Positions 8,074 to 15,390 of a stretch of 29,622 nucleotides of DNA are shown here, in pieces. The notes below the pieces were generated by a model. That model was given only the letters and a program-made list of their open reading frames with translations, did no database searches and was not told where the DNA came from. Location of the stretch: contig URDG01000032.1 of assembly GCA_900546515.1 (NCBI GenBank), positions 1-29,622 of the forward strand, written 5' to 3'. Each line of letters starts with the position of its first letter. Position 1 is the first letter of the stretch. This stretch comes from an uncultured Eubacteriales bacterium (GTDB lineage Bacteria; Bacillota; Clostridia; Oscillospirales; Oscillospiraceae). The position numbers and the translations under genes are program-made.

Positions 8074-8484
8074 TCATATCAGCACGCCTTCACAATGGTC
8101 TATCTCATGCTGGATGATCTCTGCCGTCCAGCCGGTAAAGGTTTTGAGCCGCGTCTGGAACTTTTCATTCTGCCACTGTACTTTAATGGTCTGAAAACGC
8201 TTTGTTTTCCGCGTGCCGGTGAGCGACAGGCAGCCCTCCTCCGCCTCATATGCGCCGGACTGTCTGACGATCACAGGGTTTAACATTACCATGTATTTTC
8301 CCTCGTTGTCGAACGCTATAATGCGCTTATTCACCCCGATCATATTTGCCGCCATACCCACGCAGCCGTCCTTATGTGCCGCCAGCGTGTCCAGCAGGTC
8401 CTGCGCTGTACCGAGATCATCCGCCGCAGCGGACTCGGCCTTCTGCGCAAGAAATGCCTCATCCCTGCATATCTCACGAACCAT
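8074..8484 (-). CDS. def: Peptide deformylase, variant type
   Basis: A 136-aa metal-dependent enzyme that removes the formyl group from nascent peptides. Motif 2 EGCLS (83-87) and motif 3 HEIDH (126-130) are intact and supply the Cys and two His metal ligands plus the catalytic Glu. Motif 1, normally GxGxAAxQ, reads CVGMAANM (41-48), so the usual Gln is Met and the first Gly is Cys. The protein is also shorter than housekeeping deformylases. It is probably a second, specialised deformylase. Its start has GGGGAG upstream. It lies 17 nt after the XRE gene, in the same operon. Confidence 0.87.
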   Translation of the reverse strand: MVREICRDEAFLAQKAESAAADDLGTAQDLLDTLAAHKDGCVGMAANMIGVNKRIIAFDNEGKYMVMLNPVIVRQSGAYEAEEGCLSLTGTRKTKRFQTIKVQWQNEKFQTRLKTFTGWTAEIIQHEIDHCEGVLI

Positions 8485-8501
8485 AGTCTGCTCTCCCCTG
8501 T

Positions 8502-8963
8502 TTATTTTCTGTATTGCTTCCCTATTGTCACGATTCCCGCAAGCATTTCCGCAATGGAAAGCCCCATCAATATGCCTGATATAAAATCCCGCACATCCGT
8601 TCCGCCGACTGTCCCTGCCATGGCGTTGCAGGCAATGCCGAGAGTGATGAGCGCAACGCCGAAGAGGATTCCCCTCTGCCGTTCCAGCTCCTGTGTACGG
8701 TGCAGCAGATCAAGTATCCGCGCATCGTCATAGACACGCACGCTGCATTCCGCCGCGTCCTCGCCGTCCATCAGTTCCGGAAGCGTCACATGAAGCGCCT
8801 CGCAGAGCTTCTGAATGATACTGTAATCCGGCATGCACTTTCCATTTTCCCACTTGGAAACAGTCTTGTTGGACACGCCAAGCTCCTCAGCCAGCTGCTC
8901 CTGCGTCAGATTCAGCGCTCTGCGCTTCTGCATAATGTAGCTGCCAATGGCCGTCTGATCCAT
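8502..8963 (-). CDS. XRE-family regulator with C-terminal membrane helices
   Basis: A 153-aa protein. Residues about 8-62 are a Cro/CI helix-turn-helix (RRALNLTQEQLAEELGVSNKTVSKWENG). The C-terminal part has two hydrophobic helices (about 98-117 and 126-147), so the regulator is probably anchored in the membrane, a common clostridial layout with unknown signal. GGGGGG lies upstream of the ATG. It is the first gene of a two-gene unit with the deformylase and may control it. Confidence 0.88.
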   Translation of the reverse strand: MDQTAIGSYIMQKRRALNLTQEQLAEELGVSNKTVSKWENGKCMPDYSIIQKLCEALHVTLPELMDGEDAAECSVRVYDDARILDLLHRTQELERQRGILFGVALITLGIACNAMAGTVGGTDVRDFISGILMGLSIAEMLAGIVTIGKQYRK

Positions 8964-9044
8964 TTCTATCCCCCCATATTTAAGATGCTGCCAGCATACG
9001 GCAAAGCCGGACGCAAGAACATCCCTCAGCAGTAGAATTTGAGG

Positions 9045-9893
9045 CTAATGCAGCGCTTTTGCGGGGCAGGCTTTCGTACACTCATAGCAAAGGATGCATT
9101 CCGTTCCGTTTTTCCGTTTGCGGGATTCTTTGTTGACCTCAACATTCATCGGGCAGACCCGCAGACATTTTCCGCAGTGTACGCATTTACTTTCGTCGCA
9201 GTGAACGCGCAGCAGCGAGAAATAACTCATGGGCTTGAGAAAAACTGTGACGGGACACAGGTATTTGCAGAACGCCCGGTTGTCCCCGAAGGCAAAGGCC
9301 AGCGCAATACCGGCAATGTAATAAAGCGCATTTCCGGCAAGAAAGAGCCGGAACATGATCTGCTTCAGGTGTGCAGCCTTCATCAGAAACAAACCGGCCA
9401 CCAGCGCCAGAGACTGTGCAAACATTATATAGCGCAGGATGCCGAGTTTCTCTCTGCGCGGCTTCTGCGGCTGCTTATAGGGCAGAAAATCCAGGATCAT
9501 AGCCGTCCAGCAGGCATAGCCGCACCAACCGCGCCCGAAAAGCAGCGGGCCGAATATCTTCGCCACCGCATAGTGGATCGTCGCCGCCTCAAAAACACCA
9601 AGGAACAGGTAGTACCAGAACCCCTCGATCTGCATGTTTTCGCGGGAAATAACGCCGAGATAGAGCAGCATATAACTCCCGACCGCCAACTGCACAAAAC
9701 GCCGGGCATAGCGCTTCCCTGCGGCAAAGAGCGCCGTACCCAGCGCCAGACAGCCGCCGATGTAGCTGAAATTCAGCAGATAAAACAGGTTGTCCTTTGT
9801 GAGCCACAGTGTTACCGCGATCGCCTCAAATAACAGAAACAGCAGAACAGACGGTCCGTATTTGCGGATTTGTTTATGCTTATTCATATTCAT
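9045..9893 (-). CDS. Membrane-bound polyferredoxin (NapH/NosR-like 4Fe-4S protein)
   Basis: A 282-aa protein with about five or six membrane helices and two cysteine sets facing the membrane core (GRGWCGYACW near residue 123 and CKYLCPV near 210), then two C-terminal 4Fe-4S motifs, CVHCGKCLRVCP and CILCYECTKACP. This is the NapH/NosR C-terminal/RnfB-related plan for moving electrons across or along the membrane. The partner is not visible. AAGGG precedes the ATG. Residues around the second pair are basic (KESRKRKNG). Two other flavin/Fe-S proteins lie within 5 kb (14316 and 12712), so a shared redox role is possible but unproven. Confidence 0.88.
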   Translation of the reverse strand: MNMNKHKQIRKYGPSVLLFLLFEAIAVTLWLTKDNLFYLLNFSYIGGCLALGTALFAAGKRYARRFVQLAVGSYMLLYLGVISRENMQIEGFWYYLFLGVFEAATIHYAVAKIFGPLLFGRGWCGYACWTAMILDFLPYKQPQKPRREKLGILRYIMFAQSLALVAGLFLMKAAHLKQIMFRLFLAGNALYYIAGIALAFAFGDNRAFCKYLCPVTVFLKPMSYFSLLRVHCDESKCVHCGKCLRVCPMNVEVNKESRKRKNGTECILCYECTKACPAKALH

Positions 9894-9911
9894 TCCCTTT
9901 TTCTCCTCTTT

Positions 9912-9941
9912 CTGCGTTCCACGCAGCTTACCATCATTATA
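9912..9941 (-). promoter_or_regulatory. -10 element and leader hairpin of the polyferredoxin gene
   Basis: On the minus strand a perfect TATAAT (9941-9936) lies about 43 nt before the ATG, with only a poor -35. A 6-bp hairpin (ctgcgt 9912-9917 / acgcag 9921-9926) sits in the leader just before the ribosome site. Confidence 0.5.
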
Positions 9942-10056
9942 TACGTCCCCTCGTAAATCCGAAAGTATAAAGTTCTAAAATAAATGTAAAGTTTAAGAAG
10001 CTGTCCGCAGATACGCAGCCTGTTCTGGCGGGCATATCAAATTATGCAGCGCCGCC

Positions 10057-10085
10057 TTGACAATGAACAACGGCCGCCGTATAGT
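10057..10085 (+). promoter_or_regulatory. Consensus promoter of the TetR remnant and GNAT gene
   Basis: TTGACA (10057-10062), 17 nt, TATAGT (10080-10085). Just downstream, 10086-10115 holds a dyad-like stretch centred on TATCGATA with flanking AACG and CGTT, a plausible TetR operator overlapping the start of transcription. Confidence 0.8.
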
Positions 10086-10128
10086 AACAAACGTTATCGA
10101 TAGCGACCGTTATTTATGGGGTGAAGAA

Positions 10129-10218
10129 ATGCCGGCAATCAAAAAGATCTCAAAAGAGGCCATCATAGACGCGGCGGTGGATATGCTGCGGGAGGGCAGC
10201 GCTGACGGCTTTTTATGA
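10129..10218 (+). pseudogene. TetR regulator remnant (N-terminus only)
   Basis: A 29-codon frame, MPAIKKISKEAIIDAAVDML then REGSADGFL and stop. The first 23 residues match the start of TetR-family regulators (first helix of the DNA-binding domain); the recognition helix and the ligand domain (about 160 residues) are gone. The promoter and likely operator upstream are intact, so the transcript now runs straight into the GNAT gene. It is too short for ordinary gene calling. Confidence 0.65.
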
Positions 10219-10301
10219 TGTGTGCCCTGTTCCGCTGCGGTTCAGGACACGTGAAGAACTTGTAGGACAGAATACATGAAAGCAAATTGCGAGGAGAACA
10301 C

Positions 10302-10964
10302 ATGATGAAGGAGCTGGAAATAAAGACAAAAAGAATGACACTGCGCCCTATGCCGGACAGCGAGATCGAGGCGCTGATGGAGCGTATCGACGATGATGAA
10401 CTCCGCGCCGCCTACGGTGAAATGCTGGACGGCTGCAAACGCGAGCCGGAGAACCGAATCTGGTATGCACCGTGGAAAATGACATTGAAGGACAGTCAGG
10501 AATTCATCGGCGACCTCTGCTTCAAGGGGCCGGTCAAAAACCACTCCGTAGAGATCGGATATGGGATTCAGCCGGAATATGAGGGACACGGCTATACCAC
10601 CGAAGCACTTCAGGCCCTGACAAAATGGGCATTTGGTCAGAAAGACGTTGTGTTCGTAGAGGCTGAAACGGCCCCGGATAACAAGGCGTCCCAACGCGTG
10701 CTTGAAAAGTGCGGCTTTGTACCGGACGGGACGACGGGCGAGGAAGGTCCTCGCTTCGTGCTGGAAAGTCCGCTCACCAACTGGTCTCCCATCTACATGC
10801 TGTTCGGCATGAGCATTGGCATGTCCTTCGGGCAGATGCACGGTCAGATGCTATACGGCATGGCGATCGGCATGAGCCTTGGCGTTCTTGCCGGCATACT
10901 GATCAACAATTCTGCAAAGAAAGAGCGCGAAGCGCTCCGGCAGCAGCGCTATCCAATGCAGTAA
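10302..10964 (+). CDS. GNAT N-acetyltransferase with Met/Gly-rich tail
   Basis: A 220-aa protein. Residues about 1-150 are a GNAT domain of the RimJ/RimL type (acetyl-CoA motif around YGIQPEYEGHGYTTEAL; NKASQRVLEKCGF at the end), which acetylates an amine on a protein or small molecule. After residue about 165 comes an unusual tail, MLFGMSIGMSFGQMHGQM then MAIGMSLGVLAGILI, a glycine-zipper-like hydrophobic segment ending in a charged stretch (KKEREALRQQR). The ATG at 10302 has GAGGAG at the right distance; a TTG at 10287 is less likely. It lies behind the TetR remnant and its promoter. Confidence 0.88.
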   Translation: MMKELEIKTKRMTLRPMPDSEIEALMERIDDDELRAAYGEMLDGCKREPENRIWYAPWKMTLKDSQEFIGDLCFKGPVKNHSVEIGYGIQPEYEGHGYTTEALQALTKWAFGQKDVVFVEAETAPDNKASQRVLEKCGFVPDGTTGEEGPRFVLESPLTNWSPIYMLFGMSIGMSFGQMHGQMLYGMAIGMSLGVLAGILINNSAKKEREALRQQRYPMQ

Positions 10965-10966
10965 TA

Positions 10967-11956
10967 TCACAATCGTTTTCGTATCACCGGAAGCAGAATA
11001 TTTTCAATAAAGTCAATGCGGTCATGTACTGCTGGCTGAAAACAGGAAGAAACCGCAGCCGCGGTTTGCACGCCGGGATCAACATATATCACATTGCCGC
11101 TGTCGCCGACAGCGGCATAAATATTTTCTTCCGGATGCACGATCCACCATAGACAGCCGTAGAACATTCCGCTGAAAGCGCCGCTCTCGATCACACGCGG
11201 GCTGAGCATTTCTTTGAGCCATTCTGATGAAACGATCTGTTCCCCATTCCATATGCCGTTTTGCAGACAGAGCTGACCGAGCTTTGCCATGTCAGCCGCG
11301 CTCATGCATAGACCGTAACCGGGAGCTGCAAGCCCCTGCGGGTCTGCAAGCCACACATTTTTCCCAGGCGCCTTGTCCGTTACGAACTTTCTGTGCTCCT
11401 GCGCTGTTCCGGCATATACGTTTTCGTGATTTGGGATTCCAAGGGGCCGGAACAGATATTCATTTGCAAAGTACACGGTTTTCATTCCTGTGGCCTTGCA
11501 GAGAATACCGGATAGAATGTGCAGACATACCGTCCGATAGTCAAATTCATCTGTAACACCTCTTCTCCCGCCGAGGAAGTTCAGCGACGCTTCCGTCCAG
11601 TCTCCGCTACTGCACACCTTTGTCCACGGGTCGCCATGCCCTTTATATGGGGCGCGCATAGTCAGGAGATGGCGGATCGTCACATCAAAAATCGTCTTTT
11701 CGCCGCGTTTTATCCGGTACTCCGGGAAATAGGAAAGCACCTTATCATCCACGCTGCCGATCATTTTCCGGTCGGCAGCGATACCTGTCAGCAGCGCCAT
11801 AACGCTTTTTGTGGCAGACGCAATATGGACGCAGTCTGTTCGCTGATAGCCGTTCCATTCTGCGGAGCATATCTCGTTTCCATCCTGAAGCACGCTGATC
11901 TGGCAAATATTTGGCTGGTGTTTCCGTATGTATTGGTATAATTCCTTATCGATCAT
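10967..11956 (-). CDS. Serine hydrolase of the class C beta-lactamase / PBP4* family
   Basis: A 329-aa protein with the SxxK motif SATK (Ser47, Lys50) inside HIASATKSVMALLTG. The second motif region is FDYRTVCLHILSGIL, where the usual YxN is YRT, and the third is near VGDSGNVIYVDP, replacing KTG with a GDxGN form, as in esterase and 6-aminohexanoate-dimer-hydrolase-like members. No signal peptide is visible, so it is probably cytoplasmic. An esterase or peptidase is more likely than a true beta-lactamase. AGGAGG precedes the ATG. It is convergent with the GNAT gene, with only 2 nt between the stops. Confidence 0.87.
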   Translation of the reverse strand: MIDKELYQYIRKHQPNICQISVLQDGNEICSAEWNGYQRTDCVHIASATKSVMALLTGIAADRKMIGSVDDKVLSYFPEYRIKRGEKTIFDVTIRHLLTMRAPYKGHGDPWTKVCSSGDWTEASLNFLGGRRGVTDEFDYRTVCLHILSGILCKATGMKTVYFANEYLFRPLGIPNHENVYAGTAQEHRKFVTDKAPGKNVWLADPQGLAAPGYGLCMSAADMAKLGQLCLQNGIWNGEQIVSSEWLKEMLSPRVIESGAFSGMFYGCLWWIVHPEENIYAAVGDSGNVIYVDPGVQTAAAVSSCFQPAVHDRIDFIENILLPVIRKRL

Positions 11957-12052
11957 TCATGCTGCCTCCTGTAGTGTTTTATTCCTAATTCAATTATATC
12001 CTTGTCCCTCCCCATTTGGTATCCTATGGCTTATGCAGGCTTTCTTTCCGCT

Positions 12053-12463
12053 TCAGATAATGATCCTCGCGATTTCCATCGTCACGATTTTCAGCACCGC
12101 GCCGCCAGACATCACATAGAACCATATCTCGCGTGCCCGCTGCGTTTTTGCTGCCGGCACAGCAACGGCGGCAATGATGATCAGCAGCGCACCGGCACAG
12201 CCGATGATGTTGGGCACGCTGATGAGCGGGAACAGCCCCGGTGCGCAGCTGCCGTCGATGGCATGCTGAATAGTCTTATCCAATCCGTCCCGTGCCGCCG
12301 CAAAGCAGCACACCACAAGGCCGAAGACCAACAGGACTGCACTCCTGCGTCCCCAATACTGAATGTTGGCGCAGTTGCAGATTGACCAGCCGATAAAACC
12401 AAGCAGGGCGAGGATCATCAATGTTGTAATAGTTGTGACTGTATTACCAAAATAAAGCTTCAT
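12053..12463 (-). CDS. Small membrane protein of unknown function
   Basis: A 136-aa protein with four hydrophobic segments (TLMILALLGFIGWSI, AVLLVFGLVVCCF, a third around NIIGCAGALLIIIAAVAV, and a C-terminal one) and a short C-terminus. I do not recognise a family. I chose the ATG at 12463, which has AGAGGTG upstream; a start at 12505 would add 14 residues overlapping the previous gene. It is the last gene of the minus-strand cluster that begins at the TetR gene, and starts 14 nt after the zinc-ribbon gene. Confidence 0.72.
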   Translation of the reverse strand: MKLYFGNTVTTITTLMILALLGFIGWSICNCANIQYWGRRSAVLLVFGLVVCCFAAARDGLDKTIQHAIDGSCAPGLFPLISVPNIIGCAGALLIIIAAVAVPAAKTQRAREIWFYVMSGGAVLKIVTMEIARIII

Positions 12464-12477
12464 TCTCTCTGCACCTC

Positions 12478-12693
12478 TTAATATTGGATCGTGAGTATTC
12501 TGCACACATCACAGCAGCAGGCTTCCACGCTTGTGCGGCCGAAGGCTTTCAGACCGGTGATTTTAACAAAGCCATCCGCGTTCCCGGCATTCTCCAAGGC
12601 GCCCGGCACCACATTTGCAAAGCTGAACGCCCCATCCTTGCTGCTGAACAGGCAGCCATTTTTCATCTCTTCTCCGCATTTCGGGCATGTCAT
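12478..12693 (-). CDS. Small zinc-ribbon protein (DUF6487-like)
   Basis: A 71-aa protein starting MTCPKCGEEMKNGCLFSSKDG with a second cysteine cluster ACCCDVCR at the C-terminus, so CxxC and CxxC should bind one zinc. The pattern and length match small zinc-ribbon proteins of Firmicutes (the DUF6487/PF20097 type, from memory). Function is unknown; members are usually short cytoplasmic proteins next to membrane proteins, as here. I chose the ATG at 12693 because GGAGG lies 8 nt before it. It starts 18 nt after the flavodoxin stop. Confidence 0.75.
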   Translation of the reverse strand: MTCPKCGEEMKNGCLFSSKDGAFSFANVVPGALENAGNADGFVKITGLKAFGRTSVEACCCDVCRILTIQY

Positions 12694-12711
12694 GATAAAT
12701 TCCTCCAATTC

Positions 12712-13236
12712 TTATACCTGTGCGCTCCTGCCGGCTGGCGGCATGTACCAATCCAGCACCGCTTTCAGATTGACAAAGCTGACCCGCTCACCACCGTGGA
12801 TCATCATATCCAGCATATCGTTCTCTTCCGGTGTGCGCTCCTCCTTGGCTGCAAGACATTTTCCCGCCGTTTTGACCATGATCTCCATCATGAGTCTATA
12901 AATTCCGCGCAGCTTTTTCACATTAAAATCTCCTTGCAGGGTAAACACCGGGATACGGCTGGGAACAGACGTCTTTTCCCGTACATTGTCCGTCTGTGTT
13001 CCGGTCCGTCCCATGCCGACGGCGCAGACGGCGCGCACCCGATAGCGCTTCGCCGCCTCCGCATAGCCTTTGACAGAGCCCGCCATGATCCAGCCAAGGT
13101 AAATGACATCTGCTCCATTCGGTACAACCCCTCTCGCTTCGGACAGCGAATATACCGGGAGCCCCGTTTCATGTCCCAGCAGTTTTGCGTAGCGCTCCGT
13201 ACTGCCGGCGTTTGTGGTATAAATAATTGCGTTCAT
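12712..13236 (-). CDS. Flavodoxin domain protein (HemG-like)
   Basis: A 174-aa protein with the FMN phosphate loop TTNAGSTERYAKLL at the very start, then GADVIYLGWIMAGSVKGY and CAVGMGRTG, the order of the Flavodoxin_5/protoporphyrinogen-oxidase-like family. It probably binds FMN and reduces a small substrate or protein partner. I chose the ATG at 13236, 7 nt after GGGAGG; the ATG at 13242 is too close. A strong terminator stands immediately upstream (13260-13300), so its expression likely depends on read-through from the TetR-KTR unit. Confidence 0.82.
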   Translation of the reverse strand: MNAIIYTTNAGSTERYAKLLGHETGLPVYSLSEARGVVPNGADVIYLGWIMAGSVKGYAEAAKRYRVRAVCAVGMGRTGTQTDNVREKTSVPSRIPVFTLQGDFNVKKLRGIYRLMMEIMVKTAGKCLAAKEERTPEENDMLDMMIHGGERVSFVNLKAVLDWYMPPAGRSAQV

Positions 13237-13248
13237 AGACATACCTCC

Positions 13249-13300
13249 CTCAAAAAATAAGACGCAGTGCATGACCGGCTTTGCGATCAGCACTGCGTCT
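13249..13300 (-). terminator. Terminator/attenuator between KTR gene and flavodoxin gene
   Basis: On the minus strand an 11-bp perfect stem (13300-13290 with 13270-13260; GACGCAGTGC core) is followed by TTATTTTTTG and, directly after, by the flavodoxin ribosome site GGGAGG. No promoter fits between, so this is either an attenuator or a partial terminator inside the operon. Confidence 0.82.
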
Positions 13301-13482
13301 CAGCGTCTGGCTGTTTTGGTTTCGATGATAAAATTTTTTGCATTGATTATACTCTCGTTCCTGCACTTCGGGCAAAACAGGGGAAACGTCCTCAATTCCG
13401 TCTCCCGGAAGAGCTGCAGCCGTGTTTTTGCCCCGCACCTTGGGCATAAAACCCACCGTTTTTCTTCTTCGGCTTCTTTCAT
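13300..13482 (-). CDS. Cysteine-rich KTR domain protein
   Basis: A 60-aa protein with WVLCPRCGAKTRLQLFRETE and FPLFCPKCRNESIINAK, the two CPxC knuckles and the KTR signature of the Cys_rich_KTR family (PF14205), which should bind one zinc. These proteins are best known from Tn916-type conjugative elements; no such element is visible here. Its ATG overlaps the TetR stop by 4 nt (ATGA), and its GGGAGG site lies in the TetR 3' end, so it is translationally coupled to the regulator. Function unknown. Confidence 0.85.
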   Translation of the reverse strand: MKEAEEEKRWVLCPRCGAKTRLQLFRETELRTFPLFCPKCRNESIINAKNFIIETKTARR

Positions 13483-14108
13483 GACGTCCTCCCATTACCC
13501 CTGTAGCCGGATTCAACTCCGGCAATAAACCGGTCGATGTGGACATTCAGCATATGTGCAATAGCCGTTTTATCCTCCGCACCATCATAAACGCTGTAGA
13601 GCAGATACATCGGCCCGTAGAATTCCAGCGCCAGCTGCATGGCGGCATCGTCAGAGTCCGTCAGCTTGCGGAAGATCGCCGCCATATACGCCAAAGGCCC
13701 GCCTGCAAGATAGTCGCGATGGAGCTGTGCGAGCTTCGTGTCACGGTATTGCTCCAACGTCAGCATTTTGCGGAAATTTGCAGAGAACAGCTCCTTTGTC
13801 CAATGGTCAAACTGAGCCATGCTGTAGGCTTTGATCTTTTGAACCGGCGTGTGCATATATGCCTCCGCAAAGCCGTCCGGTTCCGTTTCCGGCATTTCAT
13901 ACGCTTCGGCACGCTCATAATCCATCTCATTCATGCGGTCTATGATCCTGTCCAAAATTTCCTGTTTACTGGTATAGTGCTTATACAAAGCAGCCTTCGT
14001 GAGTCCCAGCTTTCCGGCAATATCATTCATGGATGTCCCCAGATAGCCGTTCTGCGCAAATAATTCCAGTGCTGTTTCCAAGATACGTTCTTTTGTGCCC
14101 GCCGCCAT
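13479..14108 (-). CDS. TetR/AcrR family regulator (autoregulated)
   Basis: A 209-aa regulator. Residues about 5-50 form the TetR DNA-binding domain (KERILETALELFAQNGYLGTSMNDIAGKLGLTKAALYKHYTSKQEIL); the rest is the ligand-binding and dimer domain, with several aromatic residues (LEFYGPMYLLYSVYDG). It heads a minus-strand cluster with the KTR, flavodoxin, zinc-ribbon and membrane proteins. A perfect inverted repeat lies over its own promoter (14126-14173), strong evidence for self-repression relieved by a ligand. AGGAGG precedes the ATG. Confidence 0.92.
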   Translation of the reverse strand: MAAGTKERILETALELFAQNGYLGTSMNDIAGKLGLTKAALYKHYTSKQEILDRIIDRMNEMDYERAEAYEMPETEPDGFAEAYMHTPVQKIKAYSMAQFDHWTKELFSANFRKMLTLEQYRDTKLAQLHRDYLAGGPLAYMAAIFRKLTDSDDAAMQLALEFYGPMYLLYSVYDGAEDKTAIAHMLNVHIDRFIAGVESGYRGNGRTS

Positions 14109-14125
14109 GATTTTCCTCCTTCATT

Positions 14126-14177
14126 CAAGTAACCGCTCGGTAACTCTTATTATAGTTACCGAGCGGTTACTTGTCAA
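14126..14177 (-). promoter_or_regulatory. Promoter with double TetR operator
   Basis: Minus strand: TTGACA (14177-14172), a 17-nt spacer, TATAAT (14154-14149), a perfect sigma-A promoter. Two 20-bp arms (14126-14145 and 14154-14173) are exact reverse complements with an 8-bp spacer; each contains the core GTAACCGCTCGGTAAC or its complement. One arm fills the -35/-10 spacer and the other covers the start of transcription. Each core is itself a near-palindrome, so two TetR dimers could bind. Confidence 0.92.
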
Positions 14178-14315
14178 GACCTATTTAAAATTTTAGTGAA
14201 TGTCCTGCACGGCGCTTCCGGCAACGTTTATTTTCCGCTGCCATTTTCACCGGCAAAGGAAGCGGCCGTCTTAAAGAGATCATTCATCCCGCACATTTAC
14301 TCCCGTAAATCCGCT

Positions 14316-15074
14316 TTACTGAATCTTTAATTGCTCAAAGTGATAGCGCGGTTTGCCAATGCTCTTCTTCCCGTACTCGATTGCTTTCGTGGGGCAATAG
14401 CAGATACATGCCATGCAGTGTGTGCATTCTTTGCCCCAGCTTGGTTTCCCGTTTTCAAGTTTAATACTGTTCATCGGGCAGTTCCTGACGCATTGACCGC
14501 AGCCAATGCAGGCGCTATTCGCATGAAACGCGGCAGCCTTAACAAAAAACTGATAAAATACAGGGTTTACCGGGCCGCTCATGATGCGGTCATAGAGATT
14601 GTTTCGGGGGACGGTAAACGCTTGTCCCGTTTTGATATGTGCAATGGCATCATCAATATCCGGTTCCGCTTTCTCCACAATTTTTCCGGCTTCCTCTGCC
14701 TCCGGCGCGTCAAACATGGCGATATAGTTCTCCGGCATGATAATCTGCGCCGTGCCCATGTAGCGTAAGCGCTTCTGTTCTGCAAGCCGGCGGTTGTATT
14801 TCGCTGCATTTCCTATCTCGCTGCCGCAATCCATCACAAACCAGATGCGCTCCGCAGAAACTAATTCCGTTCCGGAAATCCACTCCGATACGACTCGCGG
14901 AATGCGCCATGCATAAGTTGGGGTCACAACGATTATATTGCGCCCTGTCTGCACCAGTGAACGATCCGCTGCTTTAATTTTCGCGTTCAGGTCTACAACT
15001 TCATCCTGCAATGCATCCGCAATCCGCTTTGCTATATAACGGCTGTTGCCGGTTCCTGAGAAGCACAGAATCAT
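14316..15074 (-). CDS. EFR1 family flavodoxin-ferredoxin fusion
   Basis: A 252-aa protein. The N-terminal flavodoxin domain starts with the FMN loop CFSGTGNSRYIAKRIADAL, followed by VVTPTYAWRIPRVVSEWI; the C-terminal domain has two 4Fe-4S motifs, CIGCGQCVRNCP and CTHCMACICYCP. This is the EFR1 ferredoxin architecture, an electron carrier or reductase of anaerobes with no settled substrate. I prefer the ATG at 15074 (10 nt after GGAGG) over the GTG at 15080. It has its own promoter and lies upstream of the TetR gene on the same strand; basal read-through into the TetR unit is possible. Confidence 0.92.
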   Translation of the reverse strand: MILCFSGTGNSRYIAKRIADALQDEVVDLNAKIKAADRSLVQTGRNIIVVTPTYAWRIPRVVSEWISGTELVSAERIWFVMDCGSEIGNAAKYNRRLAEQKRLRYMGTAQIIMPENYIAMFDAPEAEEAGKIVEKAEPDIDDAIAHIKTGQAFTVPRNNLYDRIMSGPVNPVFYQFFVKAAAFHANSACIGCGQCVRNCPMNSIKLENGKPSWGKECTHCMACICYCPTKAIEYGKKSIGKPRYHFEQLKIQ

Positions 15075-15146
15075 AATCACATTACCTCCAAAAAATACAG
15101 ATTGATACAGTCAAAGGCTGTCACTCGCTCACGTTCCTTTATTATT

Positions 15147-15175
15147 ATCATATCTGTAATCAGCAAAAAAGTAAA
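15147..15175 (-). promoter_or_regulatory. Sigma-A promoter of the EFR1 gene
   Basis: Minus strand: TTTACT (15175-15170), 17 nt, TATGAT (15152-15147), about 70 nt before the ATG. Confidence 0.7.
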
Positions 15176-15356
15176 CAGCGGTTTTAGAAAAACAAGTCAA
15201 GGCATCGCCCCCCCGGCCGGCACTTTGGTAATACTTTATTCTCCCATATGAGGCTTTTGAAGATTCTGGATGGAATTCGTGTAAACAGGAGGTTATTTTT
15301 ATAATCTGCCTGAAATGATCCTGCGAAATTAAAAATCGTGCGAATGTATTATTTTC
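15176..15356. other. Non-coding stretch between divergent genes
   Basis: The gene-free interval 15075-15490 holds the EFR1 promoter on one side and the XRE promoter and leader on the other. In between I see no credible reading frame, repeat or RNA structure, only a C-run (15207-15213) and AT-rich sequence. Confidence 0.5.
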
Positions 15357-15385
15357 TTGCTTGTTTTCATTGAATATGCTATCAT
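15357..15385 (+). promoter_or_regulatory. Promoter of the small XRE gene
   Basis: TTGCTT (15357-15362), 17 nt, TATCAT (15380-15385). It leaves a leader of about 100 nt before the ATG. Confidence 0.65.
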
Positions 15386-15390
15386 AATAA

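Noticed and set aside
13261..13549. Possible conjugative element (Tn916-type) signalled by the KTR protein
   Set aside because: No integrase, relaxase or other transfer genes in the window; a lone KTR gene is not enough.
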